Position numbers and translations under genes: made by a program
Shown: in pieces, positions 39,555-48,847 of the stretch
How positions within the stretch are numbered: the stretch's first letter is position 1
How the letters are laid out: every line of letters begins with the position of its first letter
From: an uncultured Oscillospiraceae bacterium
Lineage (GTDB): Bacteria > Bacillota > Clostridia > Oscillospirales > Oscillospiraceae
Direction of reading: 5' to 3'
Length of the DNA: 51,918 bases
NCBI GenBank assembly: GCA_934572445.1
Contig: CAKTLD010000001.1
Coordinates: 1-51,918 of the forward strand
The notes under the pieces: model-generated
Told to the model about the DNA's origin: nothing
Seen by the model: the letters and a program-made list of their open reading frames with translations, nothing else
Databases searched by the model: none

Positions 39555-40799
39555 ATGAACGGTTTTGCGCTGAAGGAGAATATGCTGCTCGGGCTTACCT
39601 CCCCTGCCACGCAGAGTGAGGGCGGCGAGCTGGAAAGCAGCTGGATCTACTGGTGGGGTCTCGGCAGCATCCGCGACAAAGCTTCCCCCGCCGTGGCCGC
39701 GCAGCACATACAGCACTGGCAGGAGGATGTCGCGCTGCTGCGCGGACTCGGTGTGACGGCGCACCGCATGGGCATCGACTGGACGCGCGTGGAGCCGCGC
39801 GAGGATGAGTTCGATGAAGCCGAACTCGCGCGCTACCGCGCCGAGCTCACCGCCCTGCACGACGCCGGCATCAGGGTGCAGCTTGAGCTGCATCATTTCA
39901 ACGACCCCGTCTGGTTCACGGAACGCGGCGGCTTTGAACGGGTGGAAAATTTCCCCTGCTACCTGCACTATATCGAGCATGTGGCCGCGGCGCTCGGCGA
40001 CCTTGTCAGCGAGTACCTCACCTTTGCCGAGCCGAACGCCTACGCGCTCGGCGGATGCCTCGGCGGCGGCTTTCCGCCGGGAAAGAACAACGCCTCTGCC
40101 TGCTTCCGCGTGCTCACGCGCATGGCCGAATGTCACAGCTGCGCCTATGCCCTGCTCCACTCGCTCCACCGCGCGATGAACTACGGTGACTGCCGCGTCA
40201 GCGTTTCGCTGCGGCTGAACGATTTTGTCCCCGCGCGCGAGGGCTTCCTGCCCCGCTCGCTCGCGGACGGTGCGCGCCGCGCGTTCGACGCAGCCTTTGA
40301 TGCCTTTTATCTCGGCCGCATCCGGCTGCCGATGAAGTACAGCAGTATTCTGAAGCCCGACACCTGTGCCGACTTCCTCGCGCTCGACTGGCAGGGCTTC
40401 ACCCCCGTGACGGACCTCGTGAGCACCACACCTGCAAACGACGCGCCCGACTGCTCCGCGCCCGAAACGCTGGTCGAAGCATTGACCGCGCTGCACAGGC
40501 GCTGCCCTCTGCCCTTCTCAGTCACGCTGCACGGTGTGGAGGACGACATCCGCGTGCCCTACCTCTTCGAGCATCTGCGCACGCTGAACGAAAGCGCACT
40601 GCCCATCGAGCGTCTCTTCTGCGGCACATTCACCGACGGGTTCGAGTGGCTCGACGGGCAGAGCGTCCGCCGCGGCATCGTCTCCGTCGACTTTGCGACT
40701 CAGCAGCGCACCCCGACCGACGCCTGCGGCCTGCTTGCCGCCATCCTTGCGCGCGGCGGCGCGGATGAGGCGCTGTACGCGGAATATTTTGAAGAATAA
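39555..40799 (+). CDS. GH1-family protein with altered catalytic nucleophile site
   Basis: A 414-residue glycoside hydrolase family 1 protein. Recognisable parts are SPATQSEG (16-23), GIDWTRVEP (73-81), LHHFNDPVWF (112-121), the acid/base glutamate E159 in TFAEP (canonical TFNEP) and DGFEWLDG (361-368). The nucleophile segment, normally ITENG, is VTLHG at 323-327, so the nucleophilic Glu is replaced by Leu325 and the following Asn by His326. The flanking residues align well, so this is not a frame error. The protein is probably a non-hydrolytic or altered enzyme, perhaps a sugar-binding pseudo-hydrolase. It is a single gene with a strong promoter. Confidence 0.87.
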   Translation: MNGFALKENMLLGLTSPATQSEGGELESSWIYWWGLGSIRDKASPAVAAQHIQHWQEDVALLRGLGVTAHRMGIDWTRVEPREDEFDEAELARYRAELTALHDAGIRVQLELHHFNDPVWFTERGGFERVENFPCYLHYIEHVAAALGDLVSEYLTFAEPNAYALGGCLGGGFPPGKNNASACFRVLTRMAECHSCAYALLHSLHRAMNYGDCRVSVSLRLNDFVPAREGFLPRSLADGARRAFDAAFDAFYLGRIRLPMKYSSILKPDTCADFLALDWQGFTPVTDLVSTTPANDAPDCSAPETLVEALTALHRRCPLPFSVTLHGVEDDIRVPYLFEHLRTLNESALPIERLFCGTFTDGFEWLDGQSVRRGIVSVDFATQQRTPTDACGLLAAILARGGADEALYAEYFEE

Positions 40800-40839
40800 C
40801 CGGCAAAGGCGGCGCGGATGCGCCGCTTTTGCCGGTTTT
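40798..40839 (+). terminator. Terminator after the GH1-like gene
   Basis: AACCGGCAAA plus GGCGGCGC pair with GCGCCGC and TTTTGCCGGTT, followed by TTC. Confidence 0.85.
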
Positions 40840-40894
40840 CCCCCTATAGCTTCCCTGCCTATTCAGATTATTTATCACTCTATCCCTTTACATT

Positions 40895-40923
40895 TTGCAC
40901 TGCCGGTGTTACAGTGTCATACT
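40895..40923 (+). promoter_or_regulatory. Possible promoter of the hydrogenase unit
   Basis: TTGCAC (40895-40900), 17 bases, CATACT (40918-40923). The -10 is imperfect; TAAAAT at 40928-40933 is an alternative. Confidence 0.45.
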
Positions 40924-40925
40924 GT
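40911..40925. promoter_or_regulatory. Dyad symmetric site at the hydrogenase promoter
   Basis: ACAGT-GTCAT-ACTGT is a 15-base inverted repeat overlapping the predicted -10. It may be a binding site of a redox or metal regulator; it does not match the Rex consensus. Confidence 0.4.
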
Positions 40926-40961
40926 TGTAAAATACTTTTGGATGAGAGAAGAGAATCAATT

Positions 40962-41753
40962 ATGGCAAGGATCTTTTTATTGAAAGGCGATATCGAACAT
41001 CCCGGCTATGTGGATATTCCCGAGGAGGCCACCACCATCCGTCAGGTCGTCTATGAACTGGGCGGCGGCATCCCCGGCGGCAAACAGTGCAAGGCCGTGC
41101 AGATCGGCGGGCCGAGCGGCGGCCTGCTGACCGGCGAACAGCTCGACCTTCCGCTGCACTTCCAGAAGCTCAAGCCCTACGGCATCCGCCGCGGCGACAG
41201 CGTCATCACTGTGCTCGACGAGGACCGCTGCATGGTAGACGTGGCCGCGCGCTTTATGGAGTATACGCAGACGGAGTTCTGCGGCAAATGCGTTCCCTGC
41301 CGCGAGGGAACCAAGCGCATGAACGAGCTCTTATGGGCGCTGAAGGACTACCGCCTCTCCCGAGGTGAGTTCACGCTGCTCACGGACCTGGGCGAGATGA
41401 TCTCCGTCACCGCCTTCTGCAACCTGGGAAAAAATTCCTTCCACACGCTCGAGACCGCCATCAAATACTTCCCCGAGGAATTTGAGGCGCACCTGGACGG
41501 CAGCTGCGCGCTCTGCGCGCAGGACCGCACGCCCATTGAGCCGGGCGGCCTGCCCTACAACCGTATTCGTCTCGTGGTGGATCCGACGATCTGCCGCGGG
41601 TGCAGCAAGTGCGCGCGCAACTGCCACGCCGAGGCCATCACGGGCGTGATCAAGTCTCCGTTTTCGATTGATCCGGAGAAGTGCGTCAAATGCTATACCT
41701 GCATCGAGGCCTGCCCCTTTGATGCGATCCGGGAGGTGGAGATCGATGGCTAA
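40962..41753 (+). CDS. NuoF/HydB-like protein without the flavin domain
   Basis: A 263-residue iron-sulfur protein. Residues 15-90 are the SLBB-like part of NuoF/HydB (TIRQVVYELGGGIPGGKQCKAVQIGGPSGG). Residues 107-113 with C153 are the NuoF [4Fe-4S] motif C-x2-C-x2-C (FCGKCVPCREGTKRM). A C-terminal 2[4Fe-4S] ferredoxin domain follows (C211, C214, C217, C221; C241, C244, C247, C251). The N-terminal FMN/NADH-binding domain of true HydB (GRGGAGFPTG motif) is absent. It overlaps the hydrogenase gene by eight bases, so it must be an electron partner, but it cannot bind NADH in the usual way. Ribosome site is weak (agagaagag). Confidence 0.88.
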   Translation: MARIFLLKGDIEHPGYVDIPEEATTIRQVVYELGGGIPGGKQCKAVQIGGPSGGLLTGEQLDLPLHFQKLKPYGIRRGDSVITVLDEDRCMVDVAARFMEYTQTEFCGKCVPCREGTKRMNELLWALKDYRLSRGEFTLLTDLGEMISVTAFCNLGKNSFHTLETAIKYFPEEFEAHLDGSCALCAQDRTPIEPGGLPYNRIRLVVDPTICRGCSKCARNCHAEAITGVIKSPFSIDPEKCVKCYTCIEACPFDAIREVEIDG

Positions 41754-43446
41754 AGGCGTGATGTTCGTGGATAATATCCGCGTGGAATACGACGGGGAGC
41801 CGAATGTGCTGGAGGTCTGCCGAAAGGCGGGCGTCGAGATGCCGAACTTCTGCTTCCACTCCGATCTCTCCGTTTACGGCGCATGCCGCATGTGCATGGT
41901 CGAGGAGGAAGGCACCGGCAGGATCGACGCTGCCTGCACCATGCAGCCGCGCGACGGTCTGCGCATCCGCACCAATACGGCGCGGCTGCTCAAATACCGC
42001 CGCATGATCATCGAGCTGCTGCTTTCCGCCCACTGCCGCGACTGCACCACCTGCGAAAAAAACCGCTCCTGCCGTCTGCAGGAAATGGCCGTGCGCTTCG
42101 GCATCCACCATGTCCGCTTTGAGGACACACGCGAGCATGTGCCGATGGACTTCACCAGTCCCGCGGTGACATTCGACCTCAACAAGTGCATCCTCTGCGG
42201 CGACTGCGTGCGCGTGTGCAAGGAGGTGCAGGGCGTGAAAAACCTGCGCTTCGCCGGCCGCGGGCCGGGGCTGCACATTGCCACGACAGATGATCTGCCG
42301 CTTGACCAGACGCACTGCGTCAGCTGCGGCCAGTGCTCCGCCGTGTGCACCACCGGCGCCATCACTGTGAAAAACGAGATCGGCGAGGCATGGAAGCTCC
42401 TGCAGGACCCTCAGAAGCGCGTCGTCATCCAGATCGCGCCCGCCGTGCGCGTCGCTATCGGCGAGGCCTACGGCCTGCCCGCGGGAGAAAACGTGCTCGA
42501 CAAGCTCGTTACCGCGCTCAAGATCATGGGCGCGGACGAGGTCTACGACACGATCTTCGGCGCGGACCTCACCGTGCGCGAGGAATCGAAGGAATTCCTG
42601 CACCGGCTGGAAACAGGCGAGAACCTGCCGCTGATGACCTCCTGCTGCCCCGCATGGGTCAGGTATGTGGAAAACGAGCGGCCCGCGTTTCTCAGGAATC
42701 TTTCCACCGCCCGTTCCCCCATGCAGATGTTTGCCTCCGTGCTCAAGGAGAATTACCGCCAGAAGGACGCCTCCGATGGCCGTACCACCTGCCACATCGC
42801 CATCATGCCCTGCACCGCCAAAAAGATGGAGGCGCGGCGCGCGGAGTTCCGCGACCAATACGGCGTGCCTTATGTCGACCTCGTGCTCACCACGAAGGAG
42901 GTCGTGCAGATGATGAAGGAATCCGGCATCCGCTTCCCGCTGCTGGAAAAGGAATCGCCTGACCTGCCTTATGGCATGGGCAGCGGCGCGGCCGAGATCT
43001 TCGGCACCTCCGGCGGCGTGGCCGAGGCGGTCGTACGCTGCTGCCTGAGCGACAAGAGCAAAAACGCCCTGCGCATGCTGGAGCACAGCGGCCTGCGCGG
43101 CAGCGACCCGGTCCGTTTTGTCACCATCCCCATCGGCGGGCGGCCGGTACGCATCGCCGTCGTCCACGGTCTCGGCAACGCTGGCAAGCTGCTCGACCAG
43201 ATCGAAAGCGGCGAGGTCGAGGTGGACCTCGTCGAGGTCATGTCCTGCCGCACCGGCTGCGTCGGCGGCGCGGGACAGCCCTACGCGCTGATGAACAAAA
43301 AGCTGCTGCGCGCGCAGGGTCTCTATGAGATCGACCGCAGCGCAATGTTCAAACGCAGCGAGCGCAACCCTGTCGTCAACGCCATGTACGACGCGGGACT
43401 CGAAGCGCGCGCACATGAGCTGCTTCACCATTCCTACGAAACCTGA
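41746..43446 (+). CDS. hydA: Group A [FeFe] hydrogenase
   Basis: A 566-residue hydrogenase. In order: an N-terminal [2Fe-2S] domain (C36, C47, C50, C64), the His-ligated [4Fe-4S] motif H96-x3-C100-x2-C103-x5-C109, two [4Fe-4S] ferredoxin motifs (C148, C151, C154, C158 and C191, C194, C197, C201), and the H-cluster domain with L1 TSCCPAW (298-304), L2 MPCTAKKME (354-362) and L3 EVMSCRTGCVGGAGQP (497-512). C301 is the proton-relay cysteine. L3 has GGAGQP in place of GGGQP. It should reduce protons with electrons from ferredoxin or the upstream protein. There is no adjacent HydC or maturase gene. Confidence 0.97.
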   Translation: MAKGVMFVDNIRVEYDGEPNVLEVCRKAGVEMPNFCFHSDLSVYGACRMCMVEEEGTGRIDAACTMQPRDGLRIRTNTARLLKYRRMIIELLLSAHCRDCTTCEKNRSCRLQEMAVRFGIHHVRFEDTREHVPMDFTSPAVTFDLNKCILCGDCVRVCKEVQGVKNLRFAGRGPGLHIATTDDLPLDQTHCVSCGQCSAVCTTGAITVKNEIGEAWKLLQDPQKRVVIQIAPAVRVAIGEAYGLPAGENVLDKLVTALKIMGADEVYDTIFGADLTVREESKEFLHRLETGENLPLMTSCCPAWVRYVENERPAFLRNLSTARSPMQMFASVLKENYRQKDASDGRTTCHIAIMPCTAKKMEARRAEFRDQYGVPYVDLVLTTKEVVQMMKESGIRFPLLEKESPDLPYGMGSGAAEIFGTSGGVAEAVVRCCLSDKSKNALRMLEHSGLRGSDPVRFVTIPIGGRPVRIAVVHGLGNAGKLLDQIESGEVEVDLVEVMSCRTGCVGGAGQPYALMNKKLLRAQGLYEIDRSAMFKRSERNPVVNAMYDAGLEARAHELLHHSYET

Positions 43447-43454
43447 ACGATATG

Positions 43455-43484
43455 GGCTGGCCGTATAATGCGGCCAGCCTTTTG
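43455..43484 (+). terminator. Terminator after hydA
   Basis: GGCTGGCCG (43455-43463) pairs with CGGCCAGCC (43471-43479), followed by TTTTG. Confidence 0.85.
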
Positions 43485-43530
43485 TCCGCTTTTTTGGTCA
43501 AACCGCTTATTATTTTTTATAATAGGTCTA

Positions 43531-43559
43531 TTGACAAACAGAGATATTTCCAATAATAT
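43531..43559 (+). promoter_or_regulatory. Promoter of the LysR gene at 43600
   Basis: Perfect TTGACA (43531-43536), 17 bases, TAATAT (43554-43559). A second TATAAT at 43518-43523 has a weak -35 near 43495, so two start points are possible. Confidence 0.6.
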
Positions 43560-43599
43560 ATTTTTGAAAATTCATTATAAATTTGAAACGGAGGCCCCT

Positions 43600-44496
43600 A
43601 TGGAAGTCCGCAATCTGGTCACCTTCCTGAAGGTCACAGAACTGAAGAGCTTTTCCCGCGCGGCCGAGGCGCTGGATTATTCCCAGTCCGCCGTGACTGT
43701 GCAGATCCAGCAGCTCGAGCGCGAACTTGGCGTGCAGCTGTTCGACCGCATCGGCAAAACCGTGTCCATTACGCAGTACGGCAAGGATTTCGTCTCCTAC
43801 GCGCGCGATGTGGTCAGCGCCATCACCCGCGCCAGTGCCTTCGCCTCGGCGGATTCCGATCTGACGGGCACGGTGCGCGTCGGCACGCTGAATTCCCTGC
43901 TGACGGCGTCATTTTCCGATATCGTGCCGCTCTTTCACGAGCGCTTCCCGCGCGTGCTGGTCAACCTGCACGCGGGCAATATCGCCTCGATCACGGAAAT
44001 GCTGATCAAAAACGAGCTGGACATGATCTACACGCTGGATGCGCAGATCTTTGACACGCAATTCGTCAAGGTCTTTGAAGCGCAGGAGGATGTGGTCGTC
44101 GTCACGAACTCGGAAAATCCGCTGGCCGCGCAGTCTGACGTACATCTGGCCGATCTCGTCTCCCATCCCTTCATCCTGATGAACCACGGCAACCCCTACC
44201 GCGACCAGTTCGACCGTGAACTCGCGCGTCAGGACCTGAGCGTAGAGCCGTTTCTCGAACTGGAGAGCGATACGCTGGCCCTGCGCCTGATCCGCGAAAA
44301 TCCGGAGTATCTCTCCGTGCTCCCGCTCTACACGGTGGAAATGAGCATCCACAAGGATAATCTCGCCATCATTCCCGTGGCGGACTGTCAGATGCGCCAG
44401 TGGCGGCAGGTGCTCTATCATCGCAACAAGGTCATCACGCCGCAGATCCAGGGCATGCTCGACGCGATCCTTGAGGTCGCCAAAAAACCGTTCTGA
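43600..44496 (+). CDS. LysR-family transcriptional regulator
   Basis: A 298-residue LysR-type regulator. The winged HTH lies at 1-60 (EVRNLVTFLKVTELKSFSRAAEALDYSQSAVTVQIQQLERELGVQLFDR has the usual spacing), followed by a ligand-binding domain with GTVRVGTLNSLLTASFSDIVPLF. It resembles regulators of the CysL/CynR group. The ATG at 43600 is preceded by GGAGG; the longer frame from 43468 runs through the promoter. It lies between hydA and proB and has its own promoter and terminator, so its target could be either or neither. Confidence 0.93.
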   Translation: MEVRNLVTFLKVTELKSFSRAAEALDYSQSAVTVQIQQLERELGVQLFDRIGKTVSITQYGKDFVSYARDVVSAITRASAFASADSDLTGTVRVGTLNSLLTASFSDIVPLFHERFPRVLVNLHAGNIASITEMLIKNELDMIYTLDAQIFDTQFVKVFEAQEDVVVVTNSENPLAAQSDVHLADLVSHPFILMNHGNPYRDQFDRELARQDLSVEPFLELESDTLALRLIRENPEYLSVLPLYTVEMSIHKDNLAIIPVADCQMRQWRQVLYHRNKVITPQIQGMLDAILEVAKKPF

Positions 44497-44520
44497 GCCG
44501 TTTTTTCGTCATCCCGCGCG

Positions 44521-44550
44521 GGGCGCACCCTACCGGTGCGCCCGTTTTTT
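44521..44550 (+). terminator. Terminator after the LysR gene
   Basis: GGGCGCACC (44521-44529) pairs with GGTGCGCCC (44535-44543), followed by GTTTTTT. Confidence 0.9.
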
Positions 44551-44592
44551 GATACACCTGCATCAATATGCGGACAAACGCGCAAAAAGGGG

Positions 44593-44621
44593 ATGCAAAA
44601 TTCCGAAAAGCGCGATATAAT
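44593..44621 (+). promoter_or_regulatory. Promoter of proBAC
   Basis: ATGCAA (44593-44598), 17 bases, perfect TATAAT (44616-44621). Confidence 0.55.
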
Positions 44622-44676
44622 AATTGCCAAATTCTTTTGCCGCGGCATTGCGGCACGCAAAGCGAGGGATTCAAGT

Positions 44677-45459
44677 ATGCGAATCGTCGTCAAGGTCGGC
44701 ACCTCCACGCTGGCCTATCCCACCGGAAGGCTGAATATCCAGCGCATGGAGCGCTTCTGCAAGGTGCTCAGCGACCTGAAAAACATGGGGCACGAGATCA
44801 TTCTCGTCTCCTCCGGCGCCATTGCCATGGGCTTTGGTAAGCTCAACCTGAGCGAACGGCCCAGGGACGTGCCCACCAAGCAGGCCTCCGCCGCCGTGGG
44901 TCAGTGCGAGCTGATGTATACCTATGACAAGCTTTTCACCGAGTACAACCATACCGTCGCCCAACTGCTCATTACCGCCGCCGACATTGAAGAGGGCGGC
45001 GTGCGCAAGCAGAACTTCCACAACACGCTTGAGCGCCTGCTGGAGCTCGGCGCGCTGCCAGTCATCAACGAAAATGACACCTTTTCCACCGCCGAGTTCG
45101 GCATCGGCGACAATGACACGCTGTCTGCCATCGTGGCCGCAGCGGTGCGTGCCGACCTGCTGATCCTGCTCTCGGATATCGACGGGCTGTTCGACGGCGA
45201 CCCACGGCAGAACCCCGAAGCGAAGCTCATCGACACGGTGGACGTGATCGACGAGCGCATCATCTCCCTCGGCGGCGGCAGCGGCTCCTCTCTCGGCACC
45301 GGCGGCATGGCGACGAAGCTGCGCGCCGCGCAGACCGCAACGGCCGCAGGCTGCGAAATGGTCATCGCCAACGGGCAGAATCCCGAGCTTCTCTACGATA
45401 TCGCCGCGGGCCGGCGGGTCGGGACACGATTTCTTGTTCACAGGAGGGATGCGGAATGA
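44677..45459 (+). CDS. proB: Glutamate 5-kinase, short form
   Basis: A 260-residue amino-acid kinase, the first step of proline synthesis (glutamate plus ATP to glutamyl phosphate). Motifs: [14 protein letters not shown] (4-17), [12 protein letters not shown] (near 45), [10 protein letters not shown] and [34 protein letters not shown]. It lacks the C-terminal PUA domain present in E. coli ProB, as many Firmicute enzymes do. The start at 44677 has GAGGG before it. Its stop overlaps the proA start as ATGA, so the two are translationally coupled. Confidence 0.96.
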   Translation: MRIVVKVGTSTLAYPTGRLNIQRMERFCKVLSDLKNMGHEIILVSSGAIAMGFGKLNLSERPRDVPTKQASAAVGQCELMYTYDKLFTEYNHTVAQLLITAADIEEGGVRKQNFHNTLERLLELGALPVINENDTFSTAEFGIGDNDTLSAIVAAAVRADLLILLSDIDGLFDGDPRQNPEAKLIDTVDVIDERIISLGGGSGSSLGTGGMATKLRAAQTATAAGCEMVIANGQNPELLYDIAAGRRVGTRFLVHRRDAE

Positions 45460-46715
45460 CAAGCACGATGGAGCTTTTAACGCGCACGAAGGCCGCCTGG
45501 GGCAGCATCCGCAGCGCGGGGGCGGAAGAGAAAAACCGTCTGCTCCTTGCCATGGCGGACAGTCTTGAGCAAAGCAGTGCGGATATTCTGCGCGCCAACG
45601 TGCAGGACATGGATGCTGCGCGCGGCACAATCTCCGACGTGATGCTCGACCGGCTCGCGCTGAGCGAAACGCGCATCCGCGCGATGGCCGAGGGCATCCG
45701 CGCCGCTGCGGCACTGCCCGACCATGTGGGCCGCGCGCTGGCGCAATTCAAGCGCCCCAACGGCATGACCATCACCAAGCGGCAGGTGCCGCTCGGGCTG
45801 GTCGCCATCATCTATGAAAGCCGGCCAAACGTCACCTCGGACGCCGCGGCGCTTTGCATCAAGAGCGGCAACGTCTGTATGCTGCGCAGCGGCAGGGAGG
45901 CCTATCGTTCCTCCCACGCCGTGGTCACGGCGCTCAAAGCGGGCATCGAGGCCGCCGGCGGCAACGCCAATATCGTCAACATTGTGGAGGATACGACCCA
46001 CGCGAGCGCGCAGGAGCTGATGACGGCAGACGGACTGGTCGACCTGCTGATCCCGCGCGGCGGCGCGGGTCTCATCCGCGCCTGCGTGGAAAACGCAAGC
46101 GTTCCCTGCATTGAGACCGGCACGGGCATCTGCCACGTCTATGTTGACCGCTCTGCCGACCTCGACATGGCGGTAAAGATCATCGAAAACGCCAAGACGA
46201 GCCGCCCCTCCGTCTGCAACGCAGAGGAGGTCTGCCTTGTCCACCGCGATATTGCCAAAGAATTTCTGCCCAAGCTCAAGGCCGCGCTTGTTGACAAACG
46301 CAGGGAAGCGGGCCTTGTCCCCGTCGAGCTGCGGCTCGACGCGGCCGCGGCGGAGATCATTCCCGGCACGGCGGCGACGGAGCACGACTTCGACACGGAA
46401 TTTCTCGACTACATCCTCGCCGTCCGCGTTGTGGACGATCTGGATGCCGCCATCGCGCATATCCAGCGCCACTCCACGCACCACAGCGACTGCATCGTCA
46501 CAGAGGATGCCGCGGCGGCGGAGCGCTTCGTCGACGAGGTCGACAGCGCGGCAGTGTATGTCAACGTCTCCACCCGCTTCACCGACGGCGGCGAGTTCGG
46601 CCTCGGCTGCGAGATGGGCATTTCGACGCAGAAGCTCCACGCGCGCGGCCCCATGGGGCTCGACGAACTGAGCACCTATAAATACATCATCACCGGCTGC
46701 GGCCAGATTCGATAA
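45456..46715 (+). CDS. proA: Glutamate-5-semialdehyde dehydrogenase
   Basis: A 419-residue NADPH-dependent enzyme of proline synthesis that reduces glutamyl phosphate to glutamate semialdehyde. Visible motifs are [53 protein letters not shown] and the catalytic Cys in [10 protein letters not shown], with [20 protein letters not shown] near the C-terminus. Length is normal. It starts within the proB stop (ATGA) and proC follows 11 bases after its end. Confidence 0.97.
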   Translation: MTSTMELLTRTKAAWGSIRSAGAEEKNRLLLAMADSLEQSSADILRANVQDMDAARGTISDVMLDRLALSETRIRAMAEGIRAAAALPDHVGRALAQFKRPNGMTITKRQVPLGLVAIIYESRPNVTSDAAALCIKSGNVCMLRSGREAYRSSHAVVTALKAGIEAAGGNANIVNIVEDTTHASAQELMTADGLVDLLIPRGGAGLIRACVENASVPCIETGTGICHVYVDRSADLDMAVKIIENAKTSRPSVCNAEEVCLVHRDIAKEFLPKLKAALVDKRREAGLVPVELRLDAAAAEIIPGTAATEHDFDTEFLDYILAVRVVDDLDAAIAHIQRHSTHHSDCIVTEDAAAAERFVDEVDSAAVYVNVSTRFTDGGEFGLGCEMGISTQKLHARGPMGLDELSTYKYIITGCGQIR

Positions 46716-46726
46716 GGGGGGACACC

Positions 46727-47527
46727 ATGGTAAACTATCAGGCAGGCTTCATCGGCGCAGGCAGCATGGGCGGCGCACTTGCGCTCGCCGCGGCCAGAAA
46801 GGTCACGGGCGATAAGGTCGCCGTCGCATGCAGTACGGCTGAGCGCTCGGCCACCGCGGCACAGCGGCTCGGCTGCACCGCCGAGACCCCCCAGGCCATT
46901 CTGAAAAGCAGCCGCTTTGTCTTTCTCGGCGTCAAGCCGCAGATGATCGAAAATGTGATCACCTCGCTCGGCGCGGAGATCGCAGAAGCACAGTGCGTGT
47001 TCGTCTCGATGCTTGCGGGCACAAGCCTCGCGCGGCTCGAGGCACTGCTCGGAGCGGACAGGAAGATCATCCGCATCATGCCCAACACGCCCTGCTCGGT
47101 CGGTCATGGTCTGATCCTCCTCTGCGCAAATGGGAACGTCACGCCGGCAGAGCTGGAGGAATTCAAGGCGCTGATGTCCCTCTCCGGCACGATCGACGAA
47201 CTGCCCGAGCACCTGATCGACGCGGCCAGCGCCATTTCCGGCTGCGGCCCCGCTTACGCCTATCTGTTTATCGAGGCGCTGGCAGACGGCGGCGTAAAAA
47301 ACGGTCTGCCGCGCGCCAAGGCTATCCGCTACGCAAGCCAGATGCTGCTCGGCAGCGCGGAAATGGTACTGCGCAGCGGCAAGCATCCCGGTCTCCTCAA
47401 GGATGAGGTATGCAGCCCGGGCGGCAGCACCATCGCGGGCGTCGCCGCACTGGAGCAAAGTGCCTTCCGCGCCGCCTGCATCGGCGCGGTGGACGCGGCC
47501 GTTGAGCGCACGAAGACGCTGGGCTGA
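46727..47527 (+). CDS. proC: Pyrroline-5-carboxylate reductase
   Basis: A 266-residue NAD(P)H enzyme performing the last step of proline synthesis. It has the Rossmann motif GFIGAGSMGGAL (near residue 7), the FLGVKPQ strand, RIMPNTPCSVGHG, and the ProC C-terminal signature AISGCGPAYAYLFIEALADGGVKNGLPR with CSPGGSTIAGVAALE. An aagggggg ribosome site precedes the ATG. It completes a proBAC operon, followed by an amidohydrolase gene after 19 bases. Confidence 0.97.
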   Translation: MVNYQAGFIGAGSMGGALALAAARKVTGDKVAVACSTAERSATAAQRLGCTAETPQAILKSSRFVFLGVKPQMIENVITSLGAEIAEAQCVFVSMLAGTSLARLEALLGADRKIIRIMPNTPCSVGHGLILLCANGNVTPAELEEFKALMSLSGTIDELPEHLIDAASAISGCGPAYAYLFIEALADGGVKNGLPRAKAIRYASQMLLGSAEMVLRSGKHPGLLKDEVCSPGGSTIAGVAALEQSAFRAACIGAVDAAVERTKTLG

Positions 47528-47546
47528 AAAAGAAAGGTGGAACAAG

Positions 47547-48842
47547 ATGTATCTGAACAACAAGAAATACGCGCTGACGAACTGCGTGCTCCTCGACGGC
47601 TCCGAGCACATGGAGATGCAGCATGGCAAAGCCGTCTGCATCGATGGCGATAAGATTTCCGAGATCGTGGACGCGCAGCACATCCCCGCGGGCTATGAAG
47701 CAATCGACCTCGGCGGCAAATATGTGCTGCCGGGCCTCATCAACATGCACGTCCACCTGCCCGCCTCGGGCAAGCCGCAGAAAAAGGCGAGCGACCCGAA
47801 AAAGCTCGTGAAGCTCATCACCTCCTGCGCGCTGACAAACAAGATCGGTCTCAACATGTGCGAGGGCTACGCGAAAACCGAGCTGCTCTCCGGCGTGACC
47901 ACGCTGCGCACGGTGGGCGGCGTCGCCGATTACGACACAAAAATCCGCGACCTCGCCGCGGCGGGCAAAATTCTTGCCCCGCGCGTGCTGGCGTCGAACA
48001 TGGCCGTCTCCGTCCCCGGCGGGCACATGGCGGGCTCGCTCGCCTATGAGGCGCACTCTGCCGAGGAGGCCGCGGCGCTCGTCGAAAAGATCGCCGCGGA
48101 CAAGCCCGACCTCATCAAGCTGATGATCACCGGCGGCGTGCTGGACGCCGAGGTCGTGGGCGAGCCGGGCGTGCTGCGCATGCAGCCCGCGCTTGTCAAG
48201 GCCGCATGCGACAAGGCGCACGCGCTCGGCATGATCGTCGCGGCGCACGTTGAGAGCCCCGAGGGCGTGATGGTCGCGCTGCAAAACGGTGTTGACTCCA
48301 TCGAGCACGGCGCGCAGCCAAGCGATGAAATGATCGCACTCTTCAAGCAGCGCAAGGCCTTCCAGATTTCGACCATCTCCCCCGCCCTGCCCTACGCGCT
48401 CTTCGACCGCAGCATTTCGCACGCGACGTATGAGCAGCAGGAAAACGGCAAAATCGTCTTCGACGGCATCGTCGCGCTCGCAAAGGCGAACCTCGCCGCC
48501 GGCGTACCGGTCGGTCTCGGCACGGACGTCGGCTGTCCGTACATCACGCATTACGACATGTGGCGCGAGTTGCACTATTTCGTCAAATACTGCGGCGTGA
48601 CGCCCGCGTTCGCGCTCTACAGCGCGACGAAGCTCAATGCCCGGCTCGCGGGCATCGGCGACCTGACCGGCAGCATTGAGGCGGGCAAGCAGGCCGATCT
48701 GATCGTCTGCACAAACGACCCGCTCCAGAATCTGAGCGCGCTGCGCGCGCTCGACATGGTCGTCAGGGGCGGATACCGCATCGACAGGCCGCAGATCAAA
48801 AAGATGCCCGATGTCGAGCGTGAGCTCGACAAGTTCCTGTGA
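47547..48842 (+). CDS. Amidohydrolase, possible Xaa-Pro/dipeptidase type
   Basis: A 431-residue metal-dependent hydrolase of the amidohydrolase superfamily. Metal ligands visible in order are H-x-H in INMHVHLP (near 69), a Lys in LIKLMITGG (near 194), His in MIVAAHVES (near 233), His in VDSIEHGA (near 252) and Asp in VGLGTDVGC (near 325). This is the two-metal pattern with a carboxylated lysine of imidazolonepropionase- and prolidase-like enzymes. It is cotranscribed with proBAC (gaaaggtgg ribosome site, 19 bases after proC), which suggests a role in releasing or recycling proline or a related peptide; this is inference. Confidence 0.88.
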   Translation: MYLNNKKYALTNCVLLDGSEHMEMQHGKAVCIDGDKISEIVDAQHIPAGYEAIDLGGKYVLPGLINMHVHLPASGKPQKKASDPKKLVKLITSCALTNKIGLNMCEGYAKTELLSGVTTLRTVGGVADYDTKIRDLAAAGKILAPRVLASNMAVSVPGGHMAGSLAYEAHSAEEAAALVEKIAADKPDLIKLMITGGVLDAEVVGEPGVLRMQPALVKAACDKAHALGMIVAAHVESPEGVMVALQNGVDSIEHGAQPSDEMIALFKQRKAFQISTISPALPYALFDRSISHATYEQQENGKIVFDGIVALAKANLAAGVPVGLGTDVGCPYITHYDMWRELHYFVKYCGVTPAFALYSATKLNARLAGIGDLTGSIEAGKQADLIVCTNDPLQNLSALRALDMVVRGGYRIDRPQIKKMPDVERELDKFL

Positions 48843-48847
48843 GCGCC

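Noticed and set aside
41686..43431. 581-codon minus-strand frame opposite hydA
   Set aside because: Shadow of hydA, which has every H-cluster motif on the plus strand.
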